A stretch of DNA of 9,253 nucleotides from an uncultured Oscillibacter sp. (GCA_946530565.1 CAMNAE010000048.1:1-9253), one strand, 5' to 3'. Positions 1-6,956 are shown, numbered from the stretch's first letter. The notes: a model not told the origin generated them from the letters alone. Translations and numbers: made by a program.

Positions 1-30
1 AAGGTATGATGAGGGCAACTTTAATAGATC

Positions 31-36
31 AGGAGG
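31..36 (+). promoter_or_regulatory. Ribosome binding site that sets the nucleoside kinase start
   Basis: A perfect AGGAGG lies 8 bases before the ATG at 45. An earlier in-frame ATG at 6 would place this site inside the coding region and add 13 residues that do not look like the family's N terminus, so the start at 45 is preferred. Confidence 0.85.
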
Positions 37-44
37 CGATTTTG

Positions 45-1712
45 ATGCCCGAGACCACCTATCGCGTGAAGATCGGCGATACCGAACGGACTGTAAAAGC
101 AGGCACACCGATCCTCGAGCTTGCGAAAGAGGCCCAGAGCGCCTATCAAAGCGAGATCGTTCTGGCCATGCGCAGCGGCAAGCTCTGCGAGCTGAACCGC
201 ACGATCGACCGCGACTGCACGCTCAGCTTTGTCACCGTGACCGAGCGGCCCGGCTGGCAGACCTACGAGCGCAGCGCGCTGCTGTTGCTGATGCGCGCCT
301 TTTATGACGTGGCCGGTGCAGAGCACATCCGCCGGATCGTGGTGGATCACGCCGTCTCGAACGCCCTGTATGTCCGCGCCGAGGGCGATTTTGCACTGAC
401 CGAAGAGCTTCTTGCCAGGGTAGAGGCCCGGATGCGCGAGGTCCGCGACGCGCGCGAGGTGATCCGCAAGGAGTCGCTCCCGACCGATGACGCGATCGAG
501 CTTTTCAAGAGCCGCGGCATGGACGACAAGGCGCGGCTCCTGCGCTTCCGCGTGAGCTCCCGCGTGAATGTCTACTGGCTCGGTGACTATGTCGACTACT
601 TCTACGGCTATATGCTGCCGGACGCGGGCTATCTCCACAATTTCGAGCTCAGAAAGTTCGAGGGCGGCTTCGTCCTGATCCTCCCGGAGCACTCTGACCC
701 GAAGAGCATGCGGCCCTTCAAGCCCTCGATGAAGGTCTTCGGGGCGCTCAACGCCGCGACCAAGCTCAATGAGCTCGTGCACATTCCCGATGTCGGCGCG
801 CTGAACGAGGGCATCGCCGCCGGAAATTCCACGCAGCTGGTGCTCTCGCAGGAGGCGATGATGGAGAAGAAGATCGGCGACATCGCCGAGATGATCGCCG
901 CGCGCCCTGACGTGCGCTTCGTGATGATCGCGGGCCCGTCGTCGAGCGGCAAAACGACCTTTTCGCACCGCCTGAGCACGCAGCTGCGCGCCTGCGGGCT
1001 CACGCCCTACCCGATCGCGACCGACAATTACTTCCGCGGCCGCGCCGAAACGCCCAGGGACGCCGACGGCAACTATGACTTTGAGTGCCTCGAGGCGGTC
1101 GACGTGCCGCAGTTCAACGAGGATATGACCCGGCTTTTGAACGGCGAGCGGGTCGAGCTGCCGCGCTTCAACTTCAAAAAGGGCGAGCGGGAGTACCAGG
1201 GCGACTATCTGCAGCTCGCCGAGGGCGACGTGCTCGTGATCGAGGGCATCCACTGCCTCAACGACGCGCTCTCCTATGCGCTGCCCGGCGAGAGCAAGTT
1301 CAAGATCTACATCAGCGCGCTCACGAGCCTGAATGTCGACGATCACAACCGCATCCCCACGACCGACGCGCGCCTGCTGCGCCGCATCGTGCGCGACGCC
1401 CGCACCCGCGGCTATCCCGCCCGCGCGACGATCGACATGTGGCCGTCCGTCCGCAGGGGAGAGGAGAGCCACATCTTCCCCTTCCAGGACAGCGCTGACG
1501 TCGTGTTCAACTCCGCGCTTTTATACGAGACCGCGCTGATCAAGACCTACGCGGAGCCGCTGCTCTTCAACGTCCCACCGGACAGCGACGCCTATCTTGA
1601 GGCAAAGCGGCTTTTGAAGTTCCTGAGCTACTTCCTCACGATCCCGGCCGAGGCGGTGCCGACCACCTCGCTCGCCCGCGAGTTCATCGGCGGCGGGATC
1701 TACGATATCTGA
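45..1712 (+). CDS. TGS-domain uridine kinase-like nucleoside kinase
   Basis: A 555-residue cytoplasmic protein of the Clostridia-type family that joins a threonyl-tRNA-synthetase-like N-terminal half to a P-loop kinase of the uridine kinase/phosphoribulokinase group. Residues 5-65 resemble a TGS domain (ubiquitin-like fold), and about 70-230 resemble the second additional domain of ThrRS. The kinase begins near 285. Its Walker A is GPSSSGKTT at 297-305, the likely catalytic Asp is in TDNYF (D327), VIEGIH at 398-403 is the Walker B-like strand, and DARLLRRIVRD at 441-451 fits the substrate/lid arginines. Length agrees with the family (about 550). The probable role is phosphorylating uridine or a related nucleoside in pyrimidine salvage; the actual substrate of this fused form is uncertain. 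The start at 45 is chosen from the AGGAGG at 31-36. The gene converges on the MATE gene. Long open frames on its other strand are GC-rich shadows. Confidence 0.9.
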   Translation: MPETTYRVKIGDTERTVKAGTPILELAKEAQSAYQSEIVLAMRSGKLCELNRTIDRDCTLSFVTVTERPGWQTYERSALLLLMRAFYDVAGAEHIRRIVVDHAVSNALYVRAEGDFALTEELLARVEARMREVRDAREVIRKESLPTDDAIELFKSRGMDDKARLLRFRVSSRVNVYWLGDYVDYFYGYMLPDAGYLHNFELRKFEGGFVLILPEHSDPKSMRPFKPSMKVFGALNAATKLNELVHIPDVGALNEGIAAGNSTQLVLSQEAMMEKKIGDIAEMIAARPDVRFVMIAGPSSSGKTTFSHRLSTQLRACGLTPYPIATDNYFRGRAETPRDADGNYDFECLEAVDVPQFNEDMTRLLNGERVELPRFNFKKGEREYQGDYLQLAEGDVLVIEGIHCLNDALSYALPGESKFKIYISALTSLNVDDHNRIPTTDARLLRRIVRDARTRGYPARATIDMWPSVRRGEESHIFPFQDSADVVFNSALLYETALIKTYAEPLLFNVPPDSDAYLEAKRLLKFLSYFLTIPAEAVPTTSLAREFIGGGIYDI

Positions 1713-1719
1713 TACGATT

Positions 1720-1742
1720 CTGCAATAAAAACTTTATTGCAG
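1720..1742 (+). terminator. Short dyad just after the kinase stop, possible weak terminator
   Basis: CTGCAATAAA (1720-1729) and TTTATTGCAG (1733-1742) form a perfect 10-bp stem with a 3-base loop, starting 7 bases after the TGA. The stem is AT-rich and no T-run follows, so it is a poor intrinsic terminator on its own; it may instead protect the mRNA 3' end. Confidence 0.4.
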
Positions 1743-1749
1743 AGCCAGC

Positions 1750-1794
1750 GCGCTTAAAAGCGCACTGCCCGTTTTGTGCCTTCCGGCACAAAAC
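1750..1794. repeat. Two compact hairpins in the convergent intergenic region
   Basis: GCGCTT/AAGCGC (1750-1755 with 1758-1763) is a small palindrome. GTTTTGTGCC (1771-1780) pairs perfectly with GGCACAAAAC (1785-1794) across a TTCC loop, a 10-bp stem. No coding signal is seen here. Together with the next element they look like one modular intergenic repeat; function unknown. Confidence 0.6.
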
Positions 1795-1796
1795 AA

Positions 1797-1876
1797 ACGT
1801 CTCATGCGAACTCCAACGCGCCTGAAGGCGCTATAAAATGCTCTTCAAGCATTTTAATGGAGTTCAGTATGAGCGT
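1797..1876. repeat. Foldable intergenic element with a three-way-junction shape
   Basis: The outer stem is built from ACG-CTCAT (1797-1799, 1801-1805, T1800 bulged) and GAACTCCA (1808-1815), pairing with TGGAGTTC (1858-1865) and ATGAGCGT (1869-1876). Inside it are two perfect arms: GCGCC-TGAA-GGCGC (1818-1831), and TAAAATGCT (1834-1842) with AGCATTTTA (1848-1856). Such a closed arrangement of three stems is unlikely by chance. It could be a dispersed structured repeat or a transcribed structured RNA; which strand would be transcribed is not clear. Confidence 0.6.
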
Positions 1877-1884
1877 GTATATAT

Positions 1885-2013
1885 AAAAAAGCTGTCATCC
1901 TGAGCGATCAGCGAAGGATCTATCGGCAGAAGAACGGCACAGTCGGCTGAACGATCGTGCGGTAAACGATAGATCCTTCGTCGCGTATGCTCCTCAGGAT
2001 GACAGCTATTTTT
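1885..2013. repeat. Long imperfect palindrome with CATCCTGAG/GAAGGATC arms, probable bidirectional terminator
   Basis: AGCTGTCATCCTGAG (1890-1904) is the exact reverse complement of 1993-2007, and CGAAGGATCTATCG (1912-1925) of 1967-1980, leaving unequal unpaired bases between the two stem blocks and about 41 loop bases. The left side begins with six A (1885-1890) and the right side ends with TTTTT (2009-2013), so a transcript from either strand would have a hairpin followed by U residues. It sits between two convergent genes, where a shared terminator is expected. The TGTCATCCTGAG...GAAGGATC core is one I know as a recurrent intergenic sequence in many bacteria; copy number here cannot be judged from one window. 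It has no transposase gene, so a MITE-like origin is only a possibility. Confidence 0.75.
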
Positions 2014-2054
2014 AAGACCTTTTATAAAGACTTTTTATCGATCCATGCTCCGCG

Positions 2055-3431
2055 TCAGATGAGCCGCAGCCGCTCACCGTCAAAGCGCATGTTCGAGGCG
2101 ACGATATAGGTCGCGATCACATTGAGCGCGTCGGCGGTCAGCTGCGTCCAGATCAGGCCGTCCAGGCCGAAGAAATGGTTCAAAAGCAGCATGATCGGGA
2201 TGTTGAACACGAACTGCCGGATGATCGGGAGCCAGAACGAGAGCCGCGCCTGTCCGGTCGCCTGCGCGAAGTGGACCATGTGGAAGCTCAAGACCATGAC
2301 CGGCGTTGCAAGGCAGCGGGCCTTTAAGATCATCGTGCCGTAGCGGATCGTCTCGGCGTCGTTGATGAAGAGCTGGATGAACTGCGGGGCGAAGAGGCTG
2401 TAGAGCACGGCGCTCACAAGCGCGATGCCGACCGCGGCGGCGCGGGCCGTGCGGAAGAAGGCGAGCATGCGATCATGGTTCTTTGCGGCGTAGTTGTAGG
2501 CGACGAGCGGCGCCATGCCGAGGCAGATGCCGATGCCCGTGTTGAGCGGGAGGCGCTCGACCTTGAACACGATACCCAGCGCCGCGACCGGAATGTCGCC
2601 GTAGCCGCTCGCGAGCCGGTTTGCGAACATGTTCGCAACGTCGAAAAACAGCACGCTCATCGACGCGGGGATGCCGACCGAGAAGATCTTTTTGAGCGAG
2701 TCCGGCCGCACGCGCGGGATGCCGCAGGGGATCGAGAGGGCGCTCTCACGCGAAACGCGTTTGATCACGACGATGAAATAGAGCGTCGCGGCGAGGTTCG
2801 AGAGCATCGTCGCGATCCCTGCGCCGAGCACCTGGAAGCCGTCCGGCAGGATGACGAACATAAAGAGCGGGTCGAGCGCGATGTTCAATAGACCGCCCAT
2901 CGCAAGGCCGAAGCCGGCCTCTTTTGAGTATCCGACGTTCCGAAGCTCGGCGGACATGACGGCGGAGAGGACCGTCGGCAGCGCGCCGACCACGACGACC
3001 GCTGAAATGTACTGCCGCGCGTAGCCGATCGTCAAATCGCTCGCGCCGAGGAGCCGCAGCAGCGGGTCCATAAAAACGCCGACGAGCAGGCTGAACAGAA
3101 GCGCGGCGCCGGAGGCGAGCAGGAGCGTCAGCGGCGCGACACGCCGGGCTTCTGTCTCATCGCCCGCGCCCATGAGGTGCACGGTCAGCGTGCCGCCGCC
3201 GACGCCGAAGAGATTCGAGATCGTGACGGTCAAAAGAAACACCGTGAGCACGAGCGACGAGGCCGCGACCATATAGGGGTTATTCACGCGGCCGATGAAC
3301 CAGGTGTCGGCCATGTTGTAGATGAGCGTGATGAGCTGGCTCATGACCGTGGGCAGGGCCATCGTAAAGAGCGCCCTGCCGATCGGCGTGCGCTCGAAGA
3401 GTTCGATTTTTGCGGGGTCAGTCTGGTGCAT
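2055..3431 (-). CDS. MATE family multidrug/sodium-type efflux transporter
   Basis: A 458-residue integral membrane protein of the MATE (multi antimicrobial extrusion) family, with the family's usual length and about 12 hydrophobic segments arranged as two homologous halves. Supporting motifs are the N-terminal amphipathic start ending in PIGRALFTMALPTVMSQL (16-33), NMADTWFIGR (39-48), the glycine-rich loop after TM2 (FGVGGG, 75-80), and NIALDPLFMF with GAGIAT at 183-208. Members export cationic drugs or metabolites using Na+ or H+ gradients; substrate and coupling ion cannot be read here. The ATG at 3431 lacks a clear AGGAGG (only GCGAG 11 bases upstream), so translation may be weak or coupled. 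It lies 66 bp downstream of the SLC13/ArsB-like transporter on the same strand and may share its transcript. The palindrome at 1885-2013 probably ends transcription. Confidence 0.92.
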   Translation of the reverse strand: MHQTDPAKIELFERTPIGRALFTMALPTVMSQLITLIYNMADTWFIGRVNNPYMVAASSLVLTVFLLTVTISNLFGVGGGTLTVHLMGAGDETEARRVAPLTLLLASGAALLFSLLVGVFMDPLLRLLGASDLTIGYARQYISAVVVVGALPTVLSAVMSAELRNVGYSKEAGFGLAMGGLLNIALDPLFMFVILPDGFQVLGAGIATMLSNLAATLYFIVVIKRVSRESALSIPCGIPRVRPDSLKKIFSVGIPASMSVLFFDVANMFANRLASGYGDIPVAALGIVFKVERLPLNTGIGICLGMAPLVAYNYAAKNHDRMLAFFRTARAAAVGIALVSAVLYSLFAPQFIQLFINDAETIRYGTMILKARCLATPVMVLSFHMVHFAQATGQARLSFWLPIIRQFVFNIPIMLLLNHFFGLDGLIWTQLTADALNVIATYIVASNMRFDGERLRLI

Positions 3432-3469
3432 GAAGGGAACAACTCGCTTTATTGGATTATTCGATCAGG

Positions 3470-3489
3470 CGCGAAGCCGAGGCTGCGCG
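3470..3489 (-). other. Hairpin between the two transporter genes
   Basis: CGCGAAGCC (3470-3478) pairs with GGCTGCGCG (3481-3489) with one mismatch and a minimal loop, in the 66-bp gap before the MATE start. On the minus strand no T-run follows directly, so it may reduce rather than stop read-through into the MATE gene. Confidence 0.3.
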
Positions 3490-3497
3490 GCGCGCTC

Positions 3498-4856
3498 TTA
3501 CGACCAGATCAGCCAGATCAGCGCGTAGCCGGTCACAACGGCGATCAGCGTAAAGGGGACGCTCAGGCGCATGAAGGTGCCCGTTTCGACCTCATAGCCG
3601 GCACGCCGCAAAAGGCCGAGGCCGGTGATGTTCGCCGAGGCGCCGATCGGCGTGAGGTTCCCGCCGAGCGTCGCGCCGGCAAGGAGCCCGAAGTAGAAGA
3701 GCTCGGGCCTGAGCGCGGCGCCGGTCAAGGCGGAGAGCGCCGTGGTGAGCTCGGCGACGACCGGGAGCATCGCGGCGGTGTAGGGGATGTTGTCGATGAA
3801 GGCGGAGCAGGCAACGCTGATCCAGACGATCAGCGTGTAGATGATGAAGACCGCGCCCGCACCGCTGCCGCCGATGGAGGCGATGCCGCGCGCGAGCAGG
3901 TCGATGACGCCGGCGCGCTCCACGCCGCCGATCACGATGAAGAGGCCCGCGAGGAGCAGCAGCGTTAAAAAGTCGATCTCGCCGACGGCCCGGCGCAGCG
4001 GGTCGCGCGAGCGCTGGGTCACCGTCTGGTGAACAAGGCCGACCACAAAAAAGCCGATGCAGATGAGCCCGTTCGTGAGCTCGGGCTTGGCGAGCTGACC
4101 CGGCTCGGCCGTCGAGGCGTAGGGAATGAACGAGACCGCGATCAGCGAGAGGATCGTGCCGAGCAGCAGAAAGGTCGGCACGAGATCTGTGACCTCCGTC
4201 TGCCCGTCGACATGGACCTCGGCCTTTAAGTCCCGGAAGATCCACAGCAGCAGAAAGACCGTCATCACCGCGCCGGCCTCGGTCACGAAGAACATGCCGG
4301 GGCGGCCGTCCATGAAGAAGAAGTCCATAAAGTCCATGCCCGCCTGCCGCGCGAGCAGAATGCTCGTCGTATCGCCGACAAGCGTCGCCGCGCCCTGCAG
4401 GTTTGAAGAGAGCGAGAGGCAGACGATCGGCGCGACGGGGGAGACATCGAGCTTTTGGCACATCGCGAGCGCGACCGGGGCGAGCATCAGTACCGTCGCC
4501 ACGTTGTCGATGAAGGCCGAGACGATCCCGGCCAGCATGACCATGAGAACCATGGCCGTGCGCGCCGAGCGCACATGCGACAGGATCCACTCGCTCATGC
4601 GCATCGGCATTTTTGAGGCGATGAAGAGAAACACCGAGCCCATAATGCCCGTGATCATCAGCAGGACGTTCCAGTCGACCTCGCGCAGCGCGTCCGGCAG
4701 AGTATACGAAAAGCCGGGGATCAGGCCAAGCGAGCCGACCGATACGAAGATGACTGCCGAAGCAAGCGATACCCAGGGCCGTATACGCTGCAGCGTGAAC
4801 ATGAGCACATAGGTGAGGACAAACAGAACAAGGGAAAAAAGGGCGGCAGCAGACAT
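3498..4856 (-). CDS. ArsB/NhaD/SLC13-type ion transporter (permease)
   Basis: A 452-residue polytopic membrane protein of the ion transporter superfamily that includes ArsB, NhaD and SLC13/CitMHS permeases. The two-fold internal repeat is visible: SAFIDNVATVLMLAPVA at 113-129 and SAFIDNIPYTAAMLPVV at 351-367, the paired Asp-Asn motifs found in this superfamily. Each is followed by a Gly/Thr/Ser-rich re-entrant-type segment (LVGDTTSILLA 159-169; GATLGGNLTPIGASANI 394-410). About 11-12 hydrophobic segments are present. Candidates for the substrate are dicarboxylates, arsenite or Na+/H+ exchange; no ars genes are nearby, so arsenite is not favoured. The ATG at 4856 has an AAGGAG site (4865-4870) 8 bases upstream and a promoter at 4907-4935. 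A 447-residue overlapping frame on the same strand is an out-of-frame GC artefact. Confidence 0.88.
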   Translation of the reverse strand: MSAAALFSLVLFVLTYVLMFTLQRIRPWVSLASAVIFVSVGSLGLIPGFSYTLPDALREVDWNVLLMITGIMGSVFLFIASKMPMRMSEWILSHVRSARTAMVLMVMLAGIVSAFIDNVATVLMLAPVALAMCQKLDVSPVAPIVCLSLSSNLQGAATLVGDTTSILLARQAGMDFMDFFFMDGRPGMFFVTEAGAVMTVFLLLWIFRDLKAEVHVDGQTEVTDLVPTFLLLGTILSLIAVSFIPYASTAEPGQLAKPELTNGLICIGFFVVGLVHQTVTQRSRDPLRRAVGEIDFLTLLLLAGLFIVIGGVERAGVIDLLARGIASIGGSGAGAVFIIYTLIVWISVACSAFIDNIPYTAAMLPVVAELTTALSALTGAALRPELFYFGLLAGATLGGNLTPIGASANITGLGLLRRAGYEVETGTFMRLSVPFTLIAVVTGYALIWLIWS

Positions 4857-4906
4857 GGCAGAGTCTCCTTGCTGAAAAACTGTGAAATGGATCAGAAACT
4901 GCTGTC

Positions 4907-4935
4907 ATTTTACCGGATTTTGTCCCGGGACGCAA
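4907..4935 (-). promoter_or_regulatory. Sigma-70-type promoter for the ArsB/SLC13-like transporter
   Basis: On the minus strand TTGCGT (4935-4930) is followed after exactly 17 bases by TAAAAT (4912-4907), a near-consensus -10. The predicted transcript would start near 4900, giving a leader of about 45 bases before the ATG at 4856 that includes the AAGGAG. No operator-like dyad is apparent. Confidence 0.55.
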
Positions 4936-4979
4936 GATGCCGTCTCAGGGCTATTTTGTGCACCTTGACGAAAAACGTA

Positions 4980-5101
4980 TCAGCTTCCGCCTCTGCGGTA
5001 TTGATCCAGATAACGATAGAGCGTGCTGCGGGCCAGGGCTATATGAAGGAATATCTGTTCGTTTGCCGCCTCTGCTGTCAGAACCCGCACCTCGGTAAGA
5101 C
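4980..5101 (-). pseudogene. Gene remnant encoding a helix-turn-helix tail (serine recombinase-like)
   Basis: A minus-strand frame ending in TGA at 4980-4982 encodes a peptide with NEQIFLHIALARSTLYRYLD at its core. The ARSTLYRYL stretch closely matches the recognition helix of Tn3-family serine resolvases and invertases (IARSTVYK in gamma-delta resolvase). Only the C-terminal helix-turn-helix is left; no catalytic domain is in the window. The frame remains open upstream into the 3' end of the 272-residue membrane gene, one base out of phase with it, and a GTG at 5088-5090 could start a 36-residue peptide, but with no convincing ribosome binding site. It could alternatively be the tail of another small HTH regulator. 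Best read as debris of a mobile element or regulator fused to the end of the preceding gene. Confidence 0.4.
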
Positions 5102-5920
5102 TCAGGCACTGCCCGCGGGCGGAGCGGGCGGGGTCCTTGCTTCCGACGAATGGCGCGGAGGCAGGAACACGGCCGGGTCCATGCCGGTGATCAGCTTGAT
5201 CAGCCAGAAGAAAAACACCAGCACCAAAAGAGGGATGAGGCAGGAGGTGACGATCATGATCGCCAGAGTCTCCACAAAGCGCCGCACCATGTTGGCTGCC
5301 CGGTCGGTCAGGCTCGTCACGCTCTCGGAGACCCGGCTTAAGATGGTGCTACCCTCCGCCTCCTCCGCTTCTTCCTCTGCTACATTCTCTTCGGAGAGCT
5401 GCTCCGCCGAGGCGATCGTCGCGTTGATGGAGTCCTGATAGACACCATAGATGAGGTCGGAGGCCCGGATGCTCAGGGGGATCACCAAAAAGAGAGCCAG
5501 GCCAAACACGGCAGCCTTGCCCGCGATGCGGCGAAGCGTGCGGGGCCGCACGAAAAGGCTTGCTGCGGCAAGCAGGCACGCAAGTGGCACCAAGACGCGA
5601 AAGGCGCCGTAGCCGACGAGGGAGAGCAGATACTTTTCAGCGAAGAGCACACAGAGGATCAGCAGGAAATACTCGGAAAAATCTGCCAGCTTTTCGGAAA
5701 TGGGGGTGGCGAGGTCCCCCGGCGCGGCAGAGACTGCGGTGGAGGCCAGCGCGGAAACTGCCGTGAGCTTCAATACGGTCGTGGTCTTATCGTCGATAGA
5801 GGCGATGGTGGCAGCATGGGTCTCCGGGGCGGCGGCAAGATCCGCCACCGGCAGGGCAGAGATCACCGCCAGCAGCACCAGCAAAAGGGCGATCAAGGTC
5901 CGTTTGAGATTTCGTTCCAT
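5102..5920 (-). CDS. Multi-pass membrane protein of unknown function, partner of the DUF4230 gene
   Basis: A 272-residue protein not assigned to a named family. Residues 8-29 form a signal peptide or first membrane segment followed by an Ala-rich stretch. A mostly extracytoplasmic region (about 30-80) comes next, then hydrophobic segments near 83-103, 106-124 and 135-151. A hydrophilic region follows with a strongly acidic run at 173-189 (Glu-rich) and a helical stretch at 191-215, then a last hydrophobic segment at 219-243 and a Pro-rich tail. The ATG at 5920 has AGGAGG at 5931-5936, 10 bases upstream, immediately next to the stop of the DUF4230 gene (gap 16 bp). The two are therefore almost certainly co-transcribed and probably act together in the membrane. 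No terminator is visible after it; a recombinase-like HTH remnant abuts its 3' end, so the Pro-rich C terminus could have been altered by that junction. Confidence 0.75.
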   Translation of the reverse strand: MERNLKRTLIALLLVLLAVISALPVADLAAAPETHAATIASIDDKTTTVLKLTAVSALASTAVSAAPGDLATPISEKLADFSEYFLLILCVLFAEKYLLSLVGYGAFRVLVPLACLLAAASLFVRPRTLRRIAGKAAVFGLALFLVIPLSIRASDLIYGVYQDSINATIASAEQLSEENVAEEEAEEAEGSTILSRVSESVTSLTDRAANMVRRFVETLAIMIVTSCLIPLLVLVFFFWLIKLITGMDPAVFLPPRHSSEARTPPAPPAGSA

Positions 5921-5936
5921 AGCTTTCCCGCCTCCT

Positions 5937-6611
5937 TTACTCCGTAACGGCGAAGCGGATGGAATAGCTGCTGTCCACGAGGCCCGTGATCAAGCTGCGG
6001 ATCATCCGCCGGGCGTTTTCGTCTGCCTGGTCCAGCACGCCCCGCTCCCTTGCCTTCAGGCGGGCTGTATTCTCCAGCTCCACTAAGGAGTCATTGAAAT
6101 CCCGCACCGAGACAGGGTTCCCGAGGCCGGTTTTTTCCTCATAGAGGATGAAGCTCTCCGGGTCGATATCCACGTTCAGGATGACCGCCGCGGGAATGGA
6201 GACCACGATGGAGCTGGTCTCGTCGTTTTTCTGGACGCCGATCATGGAAAAATCGACCCCGGCGGTCACCACGCCCTCGTAAGAGGCCAGATACGCCGAC
6301 TCGGTAAAGGGGATGTCGAAATGCCACAAGGTCTTGTTGCTGGTGTAGCTGACGACCTCGGTGAAGTAGTACTCCTCAGTGATCAGGAGGCCCACGTCCT
6401 TGAGCTCATCTTCGATGATCTCGGCGGTGATCTCCTTTTCCACCTCAATGATCTTTTCAACCTCTTTTTCACGCACCACCACCTCCGGCGCCGCAGCTGC
6501 GGCAGGCAGCGGCGCCGCCGGCCGGGAGCGAAGATACCCGACCACTACGCCGGCAGTCGCTGCCAGCACCAGGCCGATCAGGGCAAGATATAGCTTGTTT
6601 TTCGGTTCCAT
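5937..6611 (-). CDS. DUF4230 family membrane-anchored protein
   Basis: A 224-residue protein. Residues 7-26 form a single membrane helix (likely N-in anchor), followed by a Pro/Ala linker (30-43) and a charged repeat rich in Val/Glu/Lys (VREKEVEKIIEVEKEI, 46-61) that could form a coiled coil. The DUF4230 domain spans about 70-222. Family-like features include ELKDVGLLITEEYYFTEV (69-86), a YEGVVTAGVD strand pair (111-120), IPAAVILNVDIDPESF (139-154) and an ENARRMI helix near 198-204. The biochemical function of DUF4230 is unknown; most members are single-pass and face outside. The start at 6611 has AGGAGG (6618-6623) 6 bases upstream. It is the first gene of a two-gene unit with the multi-pass protein downstream. 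A hairpin and a possible 14-codon leader frame precede it. Confidence 0.85.
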   Translation of the reverse strand: MEPKNKLYLALIGLVLAATAGVVVGYLRSRPAAPLPAAAAAPEVVVREKEVEKIIEVEKEITAEIIEDELKDVGLLITEEYYFTEVVSYTSNKTLWHFDIPFTESAYLASYEGVVTAGVDFSMIGVQKNDETSSIVVSIPAAVILNVDIDPESFILYEEKTGLGNPVSVRDFNDSLVELENTARLKARERGVLDQADENARRMIRSLITGLVDSSYSIRFAVTE

Positions 6612-6623
6612 GGAGTCCCTCCT

Positions 6624-6668
6624 TTATGTTTTGGAGACAGGCTTATGAAGCTGTTGAGCCGGCTTCAT
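6624..6668 (-). other. Possible 14-codon leader frame and hairpin before the DUF4230 gene
   Basis: ATGAAGC (6645-6651) and GCTTCAT (6662-6668) form a perfect 7-bp stem with a 10-base loop. The minus-strand ATG inside it (6668) starts a frame of 14 codons whose TAA (6626-6624) overlaps the AAAGGAGG of the DUF4230 gene, and AAGGA lies 9 bases before that ATG. This arrangement could couple or gate translation. The same frame is also open further upstream, so it may be only leftover coding sequence. Confidence 0.25.
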
Positions 6669-6706
6669 GAACAGGTTTCCTTTTCGCTGCGCAGCGCCGC
6701 AGATAG

Positions 6707-6826
6707 TCAGCGGCAGATAGCGTCAATGTCGGCCCGGGCCGCGCCGAAGCCGCCGGTGTACCAGGGGGCGGCCACGCTCTCTCCGGGCCGGCCGGCGTAT
6801 TCCGGGAGCCGGCAAAACAGGCTCCT
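6707..6826 (-). pseudogene. C-terminal fragment of a low-molecular-weight protein tyrosine phosphatase
   Basis: A 39-codon minus-strand stretch ending in TGA at 6707-6709 encodes LPEYAGRPGESVAAPWYTGG and then FGAARADIDAIC. This matches the C-terminal end of LMW-PTP proteins, where the segment normally reads like ADPWYTGxF and the Asp is the general acid. Here that Asp is replaced by Ala. A stop codon (6827-6829) lies just upstream in frame, and the N-terminal CxxxxxR phosphate-binding loop is not in the window, so it cannot be a working enzyme. The family assignment is by motif recollection from a short fragment. Confidence 0.5.
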
Positions 6827-6854
6827 TCACTGCGGCAATGCAGCGGAACGGATC

Positions 6855-6901
6855 GTTAAGGGGGCAACTTTAGCAGAATCGCAAAAAGCTGCCCCCTTAA
6901 C
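6855..6901. repeat. Perfect 12-bp inverted repeat (stem-loop)
   Basis: GTTAAGGGGGCA (6855-6866) is the exact reverse complement of TGCCCCCTTAAC (6890-6901). The 23-base interior can add four more pairs (CTTT with AAAG). Neither side is followed by a T-run, so it is not a classic terminator. It lies between two gene remnants and may be the end or core of a dispersed repeat or mobile element. Confidence 0.65.
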
Positions 6902-6956
6902 TTGATATTTTCAAAGGATTTCCCGGAGTTTTGTGATCATCGCATCGTCGCGTTCC

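Noticed and set aside
21..1472. Long open frame (483 codons) antisense to the nucleoside kinase
   Set aside because: Its composition is the Ala/Arg/His/Asp-rich pattern typical of shadows opposite GC-rich genes, and the sense frame has clear kinase motifs and a strong ribosome binding site.
1743..2013. CRISPR array
   Set aside because: The repeats here are inverted, not evenly spaced direct repeats, and no cas genes are present.
2014..2038. Near-repeat AAGACCTTTTAT / AAGACTTTTTAT
   Set aside because: Two copies of a 12-base AT-rich word with one mismatch are too short and simple to support a function.
3592..4935. 447-codon frame overlapping the ArsB/SLC13-like gene on the same strand
   Set aside because: It is out of frame with a clear membrane protein, is Arg/His-rich without any domain, and would start upstream of the good AAGGAG-ATG pair.
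4869..5438. 189-codon plus-strand frame across the transporter promoter and the membrane-protein gene
   Set aside because: It lies opposite a gene with a strong ribosome binding site and membrane segments, and shows no domain of its own.
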